Below are positions 26,147 through 32,838 of a DNA stretch of 32,838 nucleotides, piece by piece. A model generated the notes under the pieces. It searched no databases. It worked only from the letters and a program-made list of their open reading frames with translations, and was not told the origin of the DNA. The position numbers and the translations under genes were made by a program. The DNA comes from Burkholderiales bacterium RIFCSPLOWO2_02_FULL_57_36. Lineage in GTDB: Bacteria > Pseudomonadota > Gammaproteobacteria > Burkholderiales > Burkholderiaceae_D. How positions within the stretch are numbered: the stretch's first letter is position 1; every line of letters starts with the position of its first letter. The stretch lies in assembly GCA_001770855.1 (NCBI GenBank), contig MESE01000021.1, forward strand, positions 1-32,838. Reading direction: 5' to 3'.

Positions 26147-27238
26147 GTGGAAATTTTCAGCGATTCACATGGCATCGGCCGCGCCTTGACTTTGGCATCC
26201 GGGGGATTGTTTACGACTTCCCCGAATCCTCGGGTCGGCTGCGTGATCGTCAAGGACCGGCAAATCATCGGCGAAGGCCATACGCAACCGGCAGGGCAGG
26301 CGCATGCGGAAGTGCAGGCGCTTGCCGATGCCGCCAGCCGCGGCTTTGATGTGCGTGGTGCGACAGCCTATGTCACGCTTGAGCCGTGCAGCCATCATGG
26401 CCGCACGCCGCCTTGCGTCGATGCGTTGATCACCGCTGGTGTCGCCAAGGTGGTCGCGGCGATTTCGGACCCGAACCCATTGGTGGCGGGACAGGGCCTC
26501 GCGAAGCTGCGAGCCGCCGGTATCGAGGTGGTGTGCGGCGTGATGGAGCAGGAAGCGCGCGAAATGAATATCGGTTTTTTCTCGCGCATGCAGCGCGGCA
26601 AACCATGGGTGCGAATGAAGGCGGCAGCCAGCCTGGACGGCAAGACCGCGTTGCATAACGGCCGCAGTCAATGGATCACCTCGCAAGCCGCGCGCGACGA
26701 CGGACACTGGTGGCGCGCGCGATCCTGTGCGATTTTGACCGGCATCGGCACGGTCCGGGAAGACGATCCTCAGATGAATGTGCGCGCCATCGACACGCCT
26801 CGGCAGCCGGCGCGCATCCTGATTGACAGTAATCTGCAGGTCGATCCGAAAGCCCGCATATTGGAAGGCGGCGGAACATTGATCGTTGCGGCGCAATCGA
26901 ATCCGGAAAAAGAAGGCAACTTGCGCGACATGGGTGCCGAGGTCATCGTTCTGCCAAATGCCCAAGGCAAAGTGGATTTGCCCGCCTTGATGCTGGAGCT
27001 CGGCCGGCGCCAGATTAATGAATTGCATGTCGAAGCCGGATTCAAGCTGAATGGATCCTTGATCCGCGAAGACTGCGTCGATGAGTTGTTGTTGTATCTT
27101 GCGCCGGCCCTGATCGGCGATGCGCAGGGCTTGTTCGACCTGCCGGCGCTGGAATCCATGGATCACCTGCGCCGGTTATCCTTTCATGAAATCAAGCAAA
27201 TCGGACCGGATTTGCGTATCCTTGCCCGTTTTACCTAA
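26147..27238 (+). CDS. ribD: Bifunctional diaminohydroxyphosphoribosylaminopyrimidine deaminase / uracil reductase RibD
   Basis: This 363-residue enzyme carries out the second and third steps of riboflavin synthesis. The N-terminal cytidine-deaminase-like domain has HAE (His53, Glu55) and PCSHHGRTPPC (Cys81, Cys90) as zinc ligands. The C-terminal reductase domain (about 148-363) begins RGKPWVRMKAAASLDGKTAL and includes SQWITS and the HVEAGFKLNGSL segment. Translation appears to start at a GTG (26147), since no in-frame ATG is near. It lies 33 bp after fimT. Confidence 0.97.
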   Translation: MEIFSDSHGIGRALTLASGGLFTTSPNPRVGCVIVKDRQIIGEGHTQPAGQAHAEVQALADAASRGFDVRGATAYVTLEPCSHHGRTPPCVDALITAGVAKVVAAISDPNPLVAGQGLAKLRAAGIEVVCGVMEQEAREMNIGFFSRMQRGKPWVRMKAAASLDGKTALHNGRSQWITSQAARDDGHWWRARSCAILTGIGTVREDDPQMNVRAIDTPRQPARILIDSNLQVDPKARILEGGGTLIVAAQSNPEKEGNLRDMGAEVIVLPNAQGKVDLPALMLELGRRQINELHVEAGFKLNGSLIREDCVDELLLYLAPALIGDAQGLFDLPALESMDHLRRLSFHEIKQIGPDLRILARFT

Positions 27239-27253
27239 CTGACTGCAATCATC

Positions 27254-27877
27254 ATGTTTACCGGAATCGTCGCCGCTGTCGGCACCATCACTTCCATCAC
27301 CTCCTTGGGCACACAGGCAGATGCCGGTCTCAGGCTTGCGGTCGATGCCGGCGGCTTGCCGCTGGCCGATGTCGCAATCGGCGATTCGATCGCATTGAAC
27401 GGCGCATGCATGACCGTGGTGGAGAAAACCGATACGCATTTCGCTGTCGATATATCGCGTGAAAGCCTGAACCGCACAGCCGGACTCGATGCGCCGGGCG
27501 AAGTCAATCTCGAAAAAGCCTTGACGCTGGCGGACCGGCTCGGCGGGCACATGGTGTCCGGCCACGTGGACGGCCTTGGCATCGTGCGCAGGTTTGCGCC
27601 GGTCGGGGAGTCGTGGGAGCTGGTGATCGAAGCGCCGAAGGAGCTGGCGAAGTTCCTCGCCTACAAGGGTTCGGTTGTGATCAACGGCGTATCGCTGACG
27701 ATCAACCGCGTCGACGACACGGCGACCGGATGCGAATTCTCGATCAACCTTATTCCACATACCATCGAGGTCACGACTCTCAAACATTTGAAATTCAATG
27801 GCAAGGTCAATCTCGAAATCGACTTGATCGCGCGTTATGTCGAACGGATGCTGAGTTTATCAGGGCAGTCGAACTGA
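27254..27877 (+). CDS. ribE: Riboflavin synthase alpha subunit
   Basis: A 207-residue protein with two homologous lumazine-binding barrels: MFTGIVAAVG...IGDSIALNGACMTVV in the first half and GGHMVSGHVDGLG...GSVVINGVSLTINRV in the second. It dismutates two 6,7-dimethyl-8-ribityllumazine molecules to riboflavin. It starts 15 bp after the ribD stop. The usual next genes of the pathway (ribBA, ribH) do not follow; the strand continues with an unrelated regulator. Confidence 0.98.
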   Translation: MFTGIVAAVGTITSITSLGTQADAGLRLAVDAGGLPLADVAIGDSIALNGACMTVVEKTDTHFAVDISRESLNRTAGLDAPGEVNLEKALTLADRLGGHMVSGHVDGLGIVRRFAPVGESWELVIEAPKELAKFLAYKGSVVINGVSLTINRVDDTATGCEFSINLIPHTIEVTTLKHLKFNGKVNLEIDLIARYVERMLSLSGQSN

Positions 27878-27955
27878 CAGGACATTGAAATCGGAGGACT
27901 CCAAAGGAAATCCCTGTTCAATAAGTGTTGCGAATATGCCACCCTGGATGATGTT

Positions 27956-27979
27956 TTTCAAGATCGATGAATCTTGAAA
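27956..27979. repeat. Perfect 9-bp inverted repeat after ribE
   Basis: TTTCAAGAT (27956-27964) and ATCTTGAAA (27971-27979) flank a 6-nt loop. It is 79 bases past the ribE stop and has no T tract on the plus-strand side, so it is either a weak transcript end or a protein-binding dyad. Confidence 0.6.
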
Positions 27980-28019
27980 GGCTGCTCAGTATTTGTAAAA
28001 TATCAAGCCGACTCACATT

Positions 28020-28034
28020 AAAGTACTGTACTTT
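28020..28034. promoter_or_regulatory. Perfect palindrome, operator candidate upstream of the MalT-like regulator
   Basis: AAAGTAC-T-GTACTTT is a perfect 7+1+7 palindrome, 320 bases upstream of the regulator start. It could be a repressor or activator site, but a palindrome of this size is also expected by chance about twice in a sequence of this length. Confidence 0.3.
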
Positions 28035-28353
28035 CAAGCGCGGTTAAAACGGTTTTTCGCCTTGCTTCATTTTTTTACGTGATGAGGCAATCGATCAAGT
28101 CACATGGCCGGCATATCGATGCGAACCAAAAGCCGGAAGAAATGCAGTCAACAGAAATACATGTGCAAAAAAATAAAAACAGTGCATATTTCCATCTGAA
28201 GATATCCGCTTCCGAATGAAAAGCCCATCGTGTTGAGTAAGGTGTAGCCGCTTTCAATGGCCGCAGCACAAAGTAGCAAGTTCGGCGTTGTTCAACTGCT
28301 GCAGTCGAGCGTTACGGTTAAGGCTTGAATTGGTATCAGGATGTACCTTCAAT

Positions 28354-31062
28354 ATGGAAGATTTCTGGATGCACAATGCAACTGAACTAGTGCTGTTACT
28401 GCCAAAAACAAGGCCACCGCGTTTTGCTTCGAAAATAGTGCTGCGTCCGCGGCTGGCGCAATACGTGAAGTCGATCGAGGACACTCGACTCACCGTGGTC
28501 AGTGCACCATCGGGATTTGGCAAGACAACGATCGGCACCGCATGGGCGCGCGACCTGAAAAGCAGGGCTGGAGTTGTAAGCTGGCTCAACCTGGACAAGG
28601 AAGATAACGATCATTCCCTGTTCCTCAACTACCTTGCCTTCGCGATCAATCAGTCTCTCAGCGAGCATTCTCAGAATGCGTCTCCCACTCCCGGCAACAT
28701 TCCATCTCCGCTCAAAGGCAACCAGCTACTTACGAGTCTTATCAATAGCATTGCCGAAGAGGGCAGCGAATTTTTCCTGTTTCTGGATGATTTCCAGACG
28801 ATTACCGAAAACCCGATAAGAGAATCCACTCAGTTCCTGATTCGAAACGCACCATCCAATTTCCATTTGATCGTACTGTCCCATCCTCATGGTGTCGATG
28901 ATTTCCTGGTAGGCAAGCCTGAAGCGGTGCTTCAACTGAACGCAAGCGACTTGCGTTTTACTGAAGCGGAGACTAAGGAATTATTCGAGATTTACCGTAA
29001 GCACAACGATCAGGCATCGTCGGCGCACTCGATTACCGGCGGCTGGGCAGCCGCATTGAGGATACTCGCTGCATCCAATGCCTTATCCAATGGCAATCCC
29101 AAGGAAGAGAAAGCTTTTCTTCTGACTGAGGACTACCTCTCCAATCTGCTCAACGTTGTGTTATCGGGTTTGAATGCGCGCGAAATCAGCCTGATTGAAA
29201 TGACCTGTATTACCGGCCGTATGTGCAGTCCGCTGTTTACGGCCCTGACCGGAATTTTACAACCGAGAGATGTCATTCACTCTGTCGAAACTGAGCACTG
29301 TCTGGTGTCAAAGGTGTCAGAGGACGGCGACTGGTTCAGCTGCCACGACTTGATTCGTGAGTCCGTGATCGCGCGCCTGTCTGACACCGACCCTGCTCGC
29401 ATCGCCGATGTCTTGAATCGCGCGAGCCAATGGCATGCGGAACAAGGATATTGGGCCGAGGCAGTCAACCTCGCTCTTGCGACCGACAATCGTGCATCGG
29501 CATTGTGCATGATCGAGCGTTGCTCAGGAAAGGTGTTAAACAAAGGCGACTTCCTGATGTTATTGGGATGGGAAAACCGTCTTCAGCTATCCAGGATCTC
29601 CTCGACATCGGTCAAGACACTGATGGCGCTGGCATTGGCAGTAATCATGGCCGCAGACCAGGAACGGAATGATAACCTGAACGATCTGATCGATCTGATT
29701 TACGATCGAATGCGGAATGAACTTCCTCCGGCCGCGGTTGAACGCGCGCATTGGTTTTTACACGGAATTCGCGCAATGGTGGCTTGCAAAAACGACGATA
29801 TCGCGACGGGCCTCAAGCTCGCACAAGAGTGCCTTGAGCAGCCGGAGATATATCCTTCGTTGACAGAGACCGTACGCTGCGTGGCTGCGTATTCATATCT
29901 GCAGTACCGGCAATGGGACGAGTTTTATAAAGTACTGACTGAAGTATCCCGAACAATAGATGACGAGTTTACGTTCTTATCAAGCCTCTATCGCAAGATC
30001 TTGCTGGGTCTTGCTTTGATTGTGCAGTTGAACCTGAAAAGAGCACAACGTTATCTGGAGGACGCAAATCAATTAGCGCATAAAAGTCTTGGAGCAGTTT
30101 CACTGCCCGGCGCGCTTTCCGGCGGATTGATGGCGTTGATTCATTGCGAAAGGCTGGAGATACATAAAGCGGAACAATTATTGGGAGAAGGGACCCTCGA
30201 TCTGGTGATGCAAAGCGGCTATATCGACTGTATCTGCCGTGTCTACTCAGCCGCATTCCGTGTGGCCGTGCTACGCCAGGAAAACGAATATGCGCTCAGC
30301 GTGCTGGAGAAATGGGAAAAAACAGTGTCCGGCCCGCAGGGGACCCGGGTGCAGATGATTTGCGCTTATGAAAAGATGTGCTTTTTCCTGCGCGAGAACA
30401 ACAATATAAGAGCCAAGGTAAGTCTGACGCATATTCTGCAGCTCTATGATTTAGCATCATGCTCCAACAAAAATTTAAAGGGAGAACTGAAGAGCTACGT
30501 TGGACTCGCGCAGGGCCAATATGCATTGGCAACGGGATCGCTTCCTCAAGCAGAAGATTTTTTGAGGGAGGTATATCAAACCGCAATAAGTGACGACGAT
30601 GCATACATGACGATACTGAGTGGGATGGCGCTGGCACTTGCTGAATTCAAGTCGAATAACAGCGAAAATGCATTTAAATATCTTGGTGCGACGCTGACGA
30701 CGGCGCAGGCAGCCGAACTTAACGCCAGTTTTCTATGTCAGCCTGGAGACATATGGCCAATGCTGGAAATGTATAAAAAGCACATTGCCCGTGAATCGGA
30801 ATTTAATCGGCACGATACGTATATTGATGTGCTTAAAAGAGCGCGCCGTCTAAGTTTTTACAATGTTGACGTCAATCTCACTCCTCGAGAAGAAGGCGTT
30901 TTAAGGCTTCTAGCCCAAGACAAATCGAATAAGGAAATTTCGATCTCCTTGAAAATCACGATAGAAACAGTAAAGTCCCATTTAAAAAGTATTTTTATAA
31001 AACTGGATGTCACCAAAAGAAATGCTGCGGTACGTCGAGCGAGTGCACTCAAGTTATTGTGA
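28354..31062 (+). CDS. MalT-like STAND ATPase transcriptional regulator, LuxR-type DNA-binding domain
   Basis: The protein has about 902 residues: an N-terminal P-loop NTPase domain with Walker A APSGFGKTT (51-59) and Walker B FFLFLDDF (140-147); a winged-helix/TPR-like helical middle (about 250-830) with repeated AEQ/AL-rich helices; and a C-terminal LuxR helix-turn-helix (840-902, LTPREEGVLRLLAQDKSNKE then TVKSHLKSIFIKL). This matches the MalT/LAL family, in which a ligand bound by the helical repeats triggers ATP-dependent oligomerisation and activation of catabolic genes. ATG 28354 has AGGA 12 bases upstream. ATG 28369, with GGAAG eight bases upstream, is equally possible, and a TTG at 28288 is less likely. 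It precedes the PETase-like hydrolase on the same strand, so control of that gene is a natural inference. Its codon usage is AT-richer than the housekeeping genes. Confidence 0.93.
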   Translation: MEDFWMHNATELVLLLPKTRPPRFASKIVLRPRLAQYVKSIEDTRLTVVSAPSGFGKTTIGTAWARDLKSRAGVVSWLNLDKEDNDHSLFLNYLAFAINQSLSEHSQNASPTPGNIPSPLKGNQLLTSLINSIAEEGSEFFLFLDDFQTITENPIRESTQFLIRNAPSNFHLIVLSHPHGVDDFLVGKPEAVLQLNASDLRFTEAETKELFEIYRKHNDQASSAHSITGGWAAALRILAASNALSNGNPKEEKAFLLTEDYLSNLLNVVLSGLNAREISLIEMTCITGRMCSPLFTALTGILQPRDVIHSVETEHCLVSKVSEDGDWFSCHDLIRESVIARLSDTDPARIADVLNRASQWHAEQGYWAEAVNLALATDNRASALCMIERCSGKVLNKGDFLMLLGWENRLQLSRISSTSVKTLMALALAVIMAADQERNDNLNDLIDLIYDRMRNELPPAAVERAHWFLHGIRAMVACKNDDIATGLKLAQECLEQPEIYPSLTETVRCVAAYSYLQYRQWDEFYKVLTEVSRTIDDEFTFLSSLYRKILLGLALIVQLNLKRAQRYLEDANQLAHKSLGAVSLPGALSGGLMALIHCERLEIHKAEQLLGEGTLDLVMQSGYIDCICRVYSAAFRVAVLRQENEYALSVLEKWEKTVSGPQGTRVQMICAYEKMCFFLRENNNIRAKVSLTHILQLYDLASCSNKNLKGELKSYVGLAQGQYALATGSLPQAEDFLREVYQTAISDDDAYMTILSGMALALAEFKSNNSENAFKYLGATLTTAQAAELNASFLCQPGDIWPMLEMYKKHIARESEFNRHDTYIDVLKRARRLSFYNVDVNLTPREEGVLRLLAQDKSNKEISISLKITIETVKSHLKSIFIKLDVTKRNAAVRRASALKLL

Positions 31063-31223
31063 GTTGACGTTGCAGCAGTCGCGGGTCTCTCATACGCCAA
31101 GGCCGGGTTTTATGTATTTGGTCAAACAAAACGGCGTTTTCTAATTTCCTGCCGATGACAGCATCTGTACCTTGATCAAGTCGATCAGGGCTACATCCTT
31201 ACCGGTGTGTTCCATCCGCCTGC

Positions 31224-31244
31224 ATCGATTAACAATCAATCGAT
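31224..31244. promoter_or_regulatory. Inverted repeat upstream of the hydrolase, possible regulator site
   Basis: ATCGATT (31224-31230) and AATCGAT (31238-31244) are perfect 7-bp half sites with a 7-nt spacer, about 125 bases upstream of the GATAAT hexamer. A second, shorter dyad TGATC-N5-GATCA lies at 31173-31187. Use by the MalT-like regulator is speculative. Confidence 0.3.
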
Positions 31245-31406
31245 CCCGTGTTTGCGATCTAAAGCCGACCTCAGGCCGCCTTGCATCAATATTTCAGTAT
31301 GGACACCGACGAATAACTTGAAACTCGTCCTCCCTCAACGGAGGGATAGCATTTACTCATCATTATTTTGATAATCGAGTCGTAGCCAAAGGAGCGGTTG
31401 CGAATG

Positions 31407-31447
31407 TGCGAACGAGTTCTTGAAGATTGATCTCGTTCGTGATCAAT
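31407..31447 (+). promoter_or_regulatory. Two mutually exclusive hairpins directly before the hydrolase ribosome-binding site
   Basis: CGAACGAG (31409-31416) can pair with CTCGTTCG (31432-31439), extendable by two wobble pairs. ATTGATC (31426-31432) can instead pair with GATCAAT (31441-31447). The arms overlap, so only one can form. The second ends seven bases before the Shine-Dalgarno GAGGAG (31455-31460). This arrangement could be a leader switch, a thermosensor or mRNA stabiliser, or chance. Confidence 0.4.
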
Positions 31448-31467
31448 ATAATATGAGGAGATTTAAA

Positions 31468-32823
31468 ATGAAGATGCAAGCCCTTAAGGGTGACATTACT
31501 GCGTTTAACCCGGGTATTCGGCGTTCACGCAGCCATCTCGCGAAGGCAGTGTTGGTCACAGGCGGTTTGCTGCTGTCGATGGCGGCACAAGCGCAAGTGG
31601 TGGTGTTTGAAGAAGCTTTCGGCGCCGGTCTGGGCAAGTTCACGTCCGTCGGCAGCGTCAACACCAGTTCCGGTAACGCCAGCATGGGCGGCAGTAGTTC
31701 GACAGATGGCGCGATCACCTCGGTCGCGATCAGCACGGTCGGATTCACCGCCTTGAAACTGAGCTTTGACCGCACCACCTCCGGTCTGGATTATGGCGAA
31801 TCCGGCATTGCCGAATTCTCCACCAACGGCAGCACCTATACCGCCGTGGAATCGATCCGGACCGCCTCGGGCCGGATCACGTTCAACCTGCCCACCTCGG
31901 CACAAAACCAGAGCGGCCTGCGCTTGCGCTTCCGTGTCAATGCCAACTCGAGCACGGAAACCAATACGGTCGACAACATCCGTCTCGAAGGCACCAGCGG
32001 TGGCGGTACAACCAATCCGTTCGCGAAGGGTCCGGCACCAACCAAGGCATCGGTAGAAGCATCGACCGGCCCGTTCACCTACACGACCACGAACGTTTCG
32101 TCCTGGTCGGCAGACAACTATGGCGGCGGCACGATTTATCATCCGACCAACGTGACCGGCCCGTTTGCCACAATCGTTGTCGTCCCGGGTTATACCGCGT
32201 ATCAGTCGAGCGTCAGCTGGTGGGGTCCGCGTCTGGCATCGCACGGTTTTGTGGTCATGACCATCGACACCAATACCACCAGCGATCAACCGCCCAGCCG
32301 TTCAGACCAGCAAATGCGCGCATTGAATCAGCTGAAAACCTTCAGCAACACCAGCAGCCATCCGATCTACCGCAAGGTCGACCCGAATCGTTTGGGCGTG
32401 ATGGGCTGGTCGATGGGCGGCGGCGGTTCGCTGATCTCGGCGGAAAATAATCCAAGCTTGAAGGCGGCGATTCCATTTGCACCGTGGAATACCACCCAAA
32501 CCTTCACCAGGATCACGGTTCCGACATTGATCCTTGCCTGCGAAAGCGATGCGATTGCACCGGTCATCTCTCATGCATCGCCGTTCTACAACAGCATTCC
32601 GAGCACGACCAAGAAAGGCTATCTGCAAATCAACAACGGCAGCCATTACTGTCACAACACTGGCAACGACTACCCAGCCTTGATCGGGAAGTATGGCGTG
32701 TCATGGATGAAGCGCTTCATGGACAACGATACCCGCTACAGCCAGTTCCTGTGCGGCCCGCTGCATGATGCCGATCTGTCACTGTATGCCGTTGACGAAT
32801 ACCGCCAGAACTGCCCGTATTAA
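31468..32823 (+). CDS. Secreted PETase-like polyester hydrolase (dienelactone/cutinase-type alpha/beta hydrolase) with extra N-terminal beta domain
   Basis: A 451-residue precursor: signal peptide ([18 protein letters not shown], cleavage after Ala42); an N-terminal predicted beta-rich domain (about 44-175, VVFEEAF...LKLSFDR...VDNIRLEGT); a Gly/Thr linker; and a catalytic domain (183-451) closely resembling Ideonella sakaiensis PETase. Visible residues: nucleophile Ser315 in [12 protein letters not shown], Asp361, His393, oxyanion-hole Tyr242 and Met316, subsite Trp314, Trp340 and Ile363. The cysteines match both PETase disulfides: 358-395 (the extra one next to the active site) and 429-449. 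Tyr394 stands where IsPETase has Ser238, the type IIb pattern. The loop between the last cysteines is four residues longer. ATG 31468 is chosen for GAGGAG at 31455-31460; ATG 31420 and 31453 are in frame but less likely. It probably hydrolyses extracellular polyesters or cutin-like substrates. PET activity is not shown. Confidence 0.93.
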   Translation: MKMQALKGDITAFNPGIRRSRSHLAKAVLVTGGLLLSMAAQAQVVVFEEAFGAGLGKFTSVGSVNTSSGNASMGGSSSTDGAITSVAISTVGFTALKLSFDRTTSGLDYGESGIAEFSTNGSTYTAVESIRTASGRITFNLPTSAQNQSGLRLRFRVNANSSTETNTVDNIRLEGTSGGGTTNPFAKGPAPTKASVEASTGPFTYTTTNVSSWSADNYGGGTIYHPTNVTGPFATIVVVPGYTAYQSSVSWWGPRLASHGFVVMTIDTNTTSDQPPSRSDQQMRALNQLKTFSNTSSHPIYRKVDPNRLGVMGWSMGGGGSLISAENNPSLKAAIPFAPWNTTQTFTRITVPTLILACESDAIAPVISHASPFYNSIPSTTKKGYLQINNGSHYCHNTGNDYPALIGKYGVSWMKRFMDNDTRYSQFLCGPLHDADLSLYAVDEYRQNCPY

Positions 32824-32838
32824 AAGATAGAGGTACGG

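Larger units (their letters stand above)
27878..28353. other. Spacer between ribE and the MalT-like regulator
   Basis: About 476 bases without a credible gene and visibly AT-richer than ribE. It contains two dyads (27956-27979 and 28020-28034). No FMN riboswitch or ribBA/ribH remnant was recognised. A promoter for the regulator should lie here, but I could not choose one with confidence. Confidence 0.6.
31063..31467. other. Intergenic region and leader of the PETase-like hydrolase
   Basis: These 405 bases carry no gene. They hold several dyads: TGATC-N5-GATCA (31173-31187), ATCGATT-N7-AATCGAT (31224-31244), TCCCTC-N4-GAGGGA (31331-31346) and the paired leader hairpins at 31407-31447. A GATAAT hexamer at 31370-31375 could be a -10 element but lacks a recognisable -35 at normal spacing, which would fit an activator-dependent promoter. 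Confidence 0.55.

Noticed and set aside
26165..27166. Minus-strand open frame of 333 codons
   Set aside because: Entirely antisense to ribD, whose zinc motifs and length are canonical. The frame results from codon bias.
27878..28290. FMN riboswitch near the riboflavin genes
   Set aside because: I looked for the conserved FMN-element blocks before ribD and after ribE and saw none.
31525..32289. Minus-strand open frame of 254 codons antisense to the hydrolase
   Set aside because: Composition is Arg/Gly/Ala/Cys-rich without domains. The plus-strand hydrolase explains the sequence fully.
1..32838. CRISPR arrays, insertion sequences, integrases
   Set aside because: No regularly spaced direct repeats and no transposase or integrase-like protein could be recognised on either strand.

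Overview
The window reads as a chromosomal segment of a betaproteobacterium of the order Burkholderiales, possibly Oxalobacteraceae. This rests on the tol-pal layout, the ZTP-riboswitch/glyA/nrdR/minor-pilin/ribDE neighbourhood and the moderate GC content. The genus is not identifiable from sequence alone. Three parts stand out: the end of a trans-acyltransferase polyketide synthase (trans-AT PKS) cluster, a long conserved housekeeping core, and a regulator plus secreted-hydrolase pair.

Positions 1-7.7 kb: the tail of a large modular PKS protein enters from the left (end of a KS, AT-docking linker, ACP, then a C-terminal ketosynthase that has lost its catalytic cysteine and first histidine). 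It is followed on the same strand by a fused acyltransferase/PfaD-type enoyl reductase. Facing it on the minus strand are an Sfp-type phosphopantetheinyl transferase, a calcineurin-like phosphoesterase and a second discrete acyltransferase with a GASMG nucleophile motif (possibly an acyl hydrolase). No thioesterase is visible. The cluster stops beside a tRNA-Lys gene that has a clear promoter and terminator.

Positions 8.2-16.3 kb (all minus strand): tolQ-tolR-tolA-tolB-pal-cpoB preceded by ybgC (cell-envelope Tol-Pal machine), then a YdfG-like short-chain dehydrogenase and a fused pabB/pabC gene for p-aminobenzoate synthesis. Positions 16.5-27.9 kb (all plus strand): glyA behind a ZTP riboswitch whose 3' part overlaps an intrinsic terminator, nrdR, a minor-pilin operon pilV-pilW-pilX-pilY1-pilE-fimT with overlapping start/stop codons, and ribD-ribE.

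Positions 27.9-32.8 kb: two genes that do not belong to the riboflavin locus and are flanked by AT-richer, palindrome-containing spacers. One is a MalT-like STAND ATPase/LuxR regulator of about 902 residues. The other is a secreted alpha/beta hydrolase with striking similarity to Ideonella sakaiensis PETase (GWSMG, Ser/Asp/His triad, both PETase disulfides), but with an extra N-terminal predicted beta-sandwich domain and Tyr where IsPETase has Ser238. This putative regulated polyester-hydrolase module is the most interesting content of the window. Its substrate is not demonstrated.
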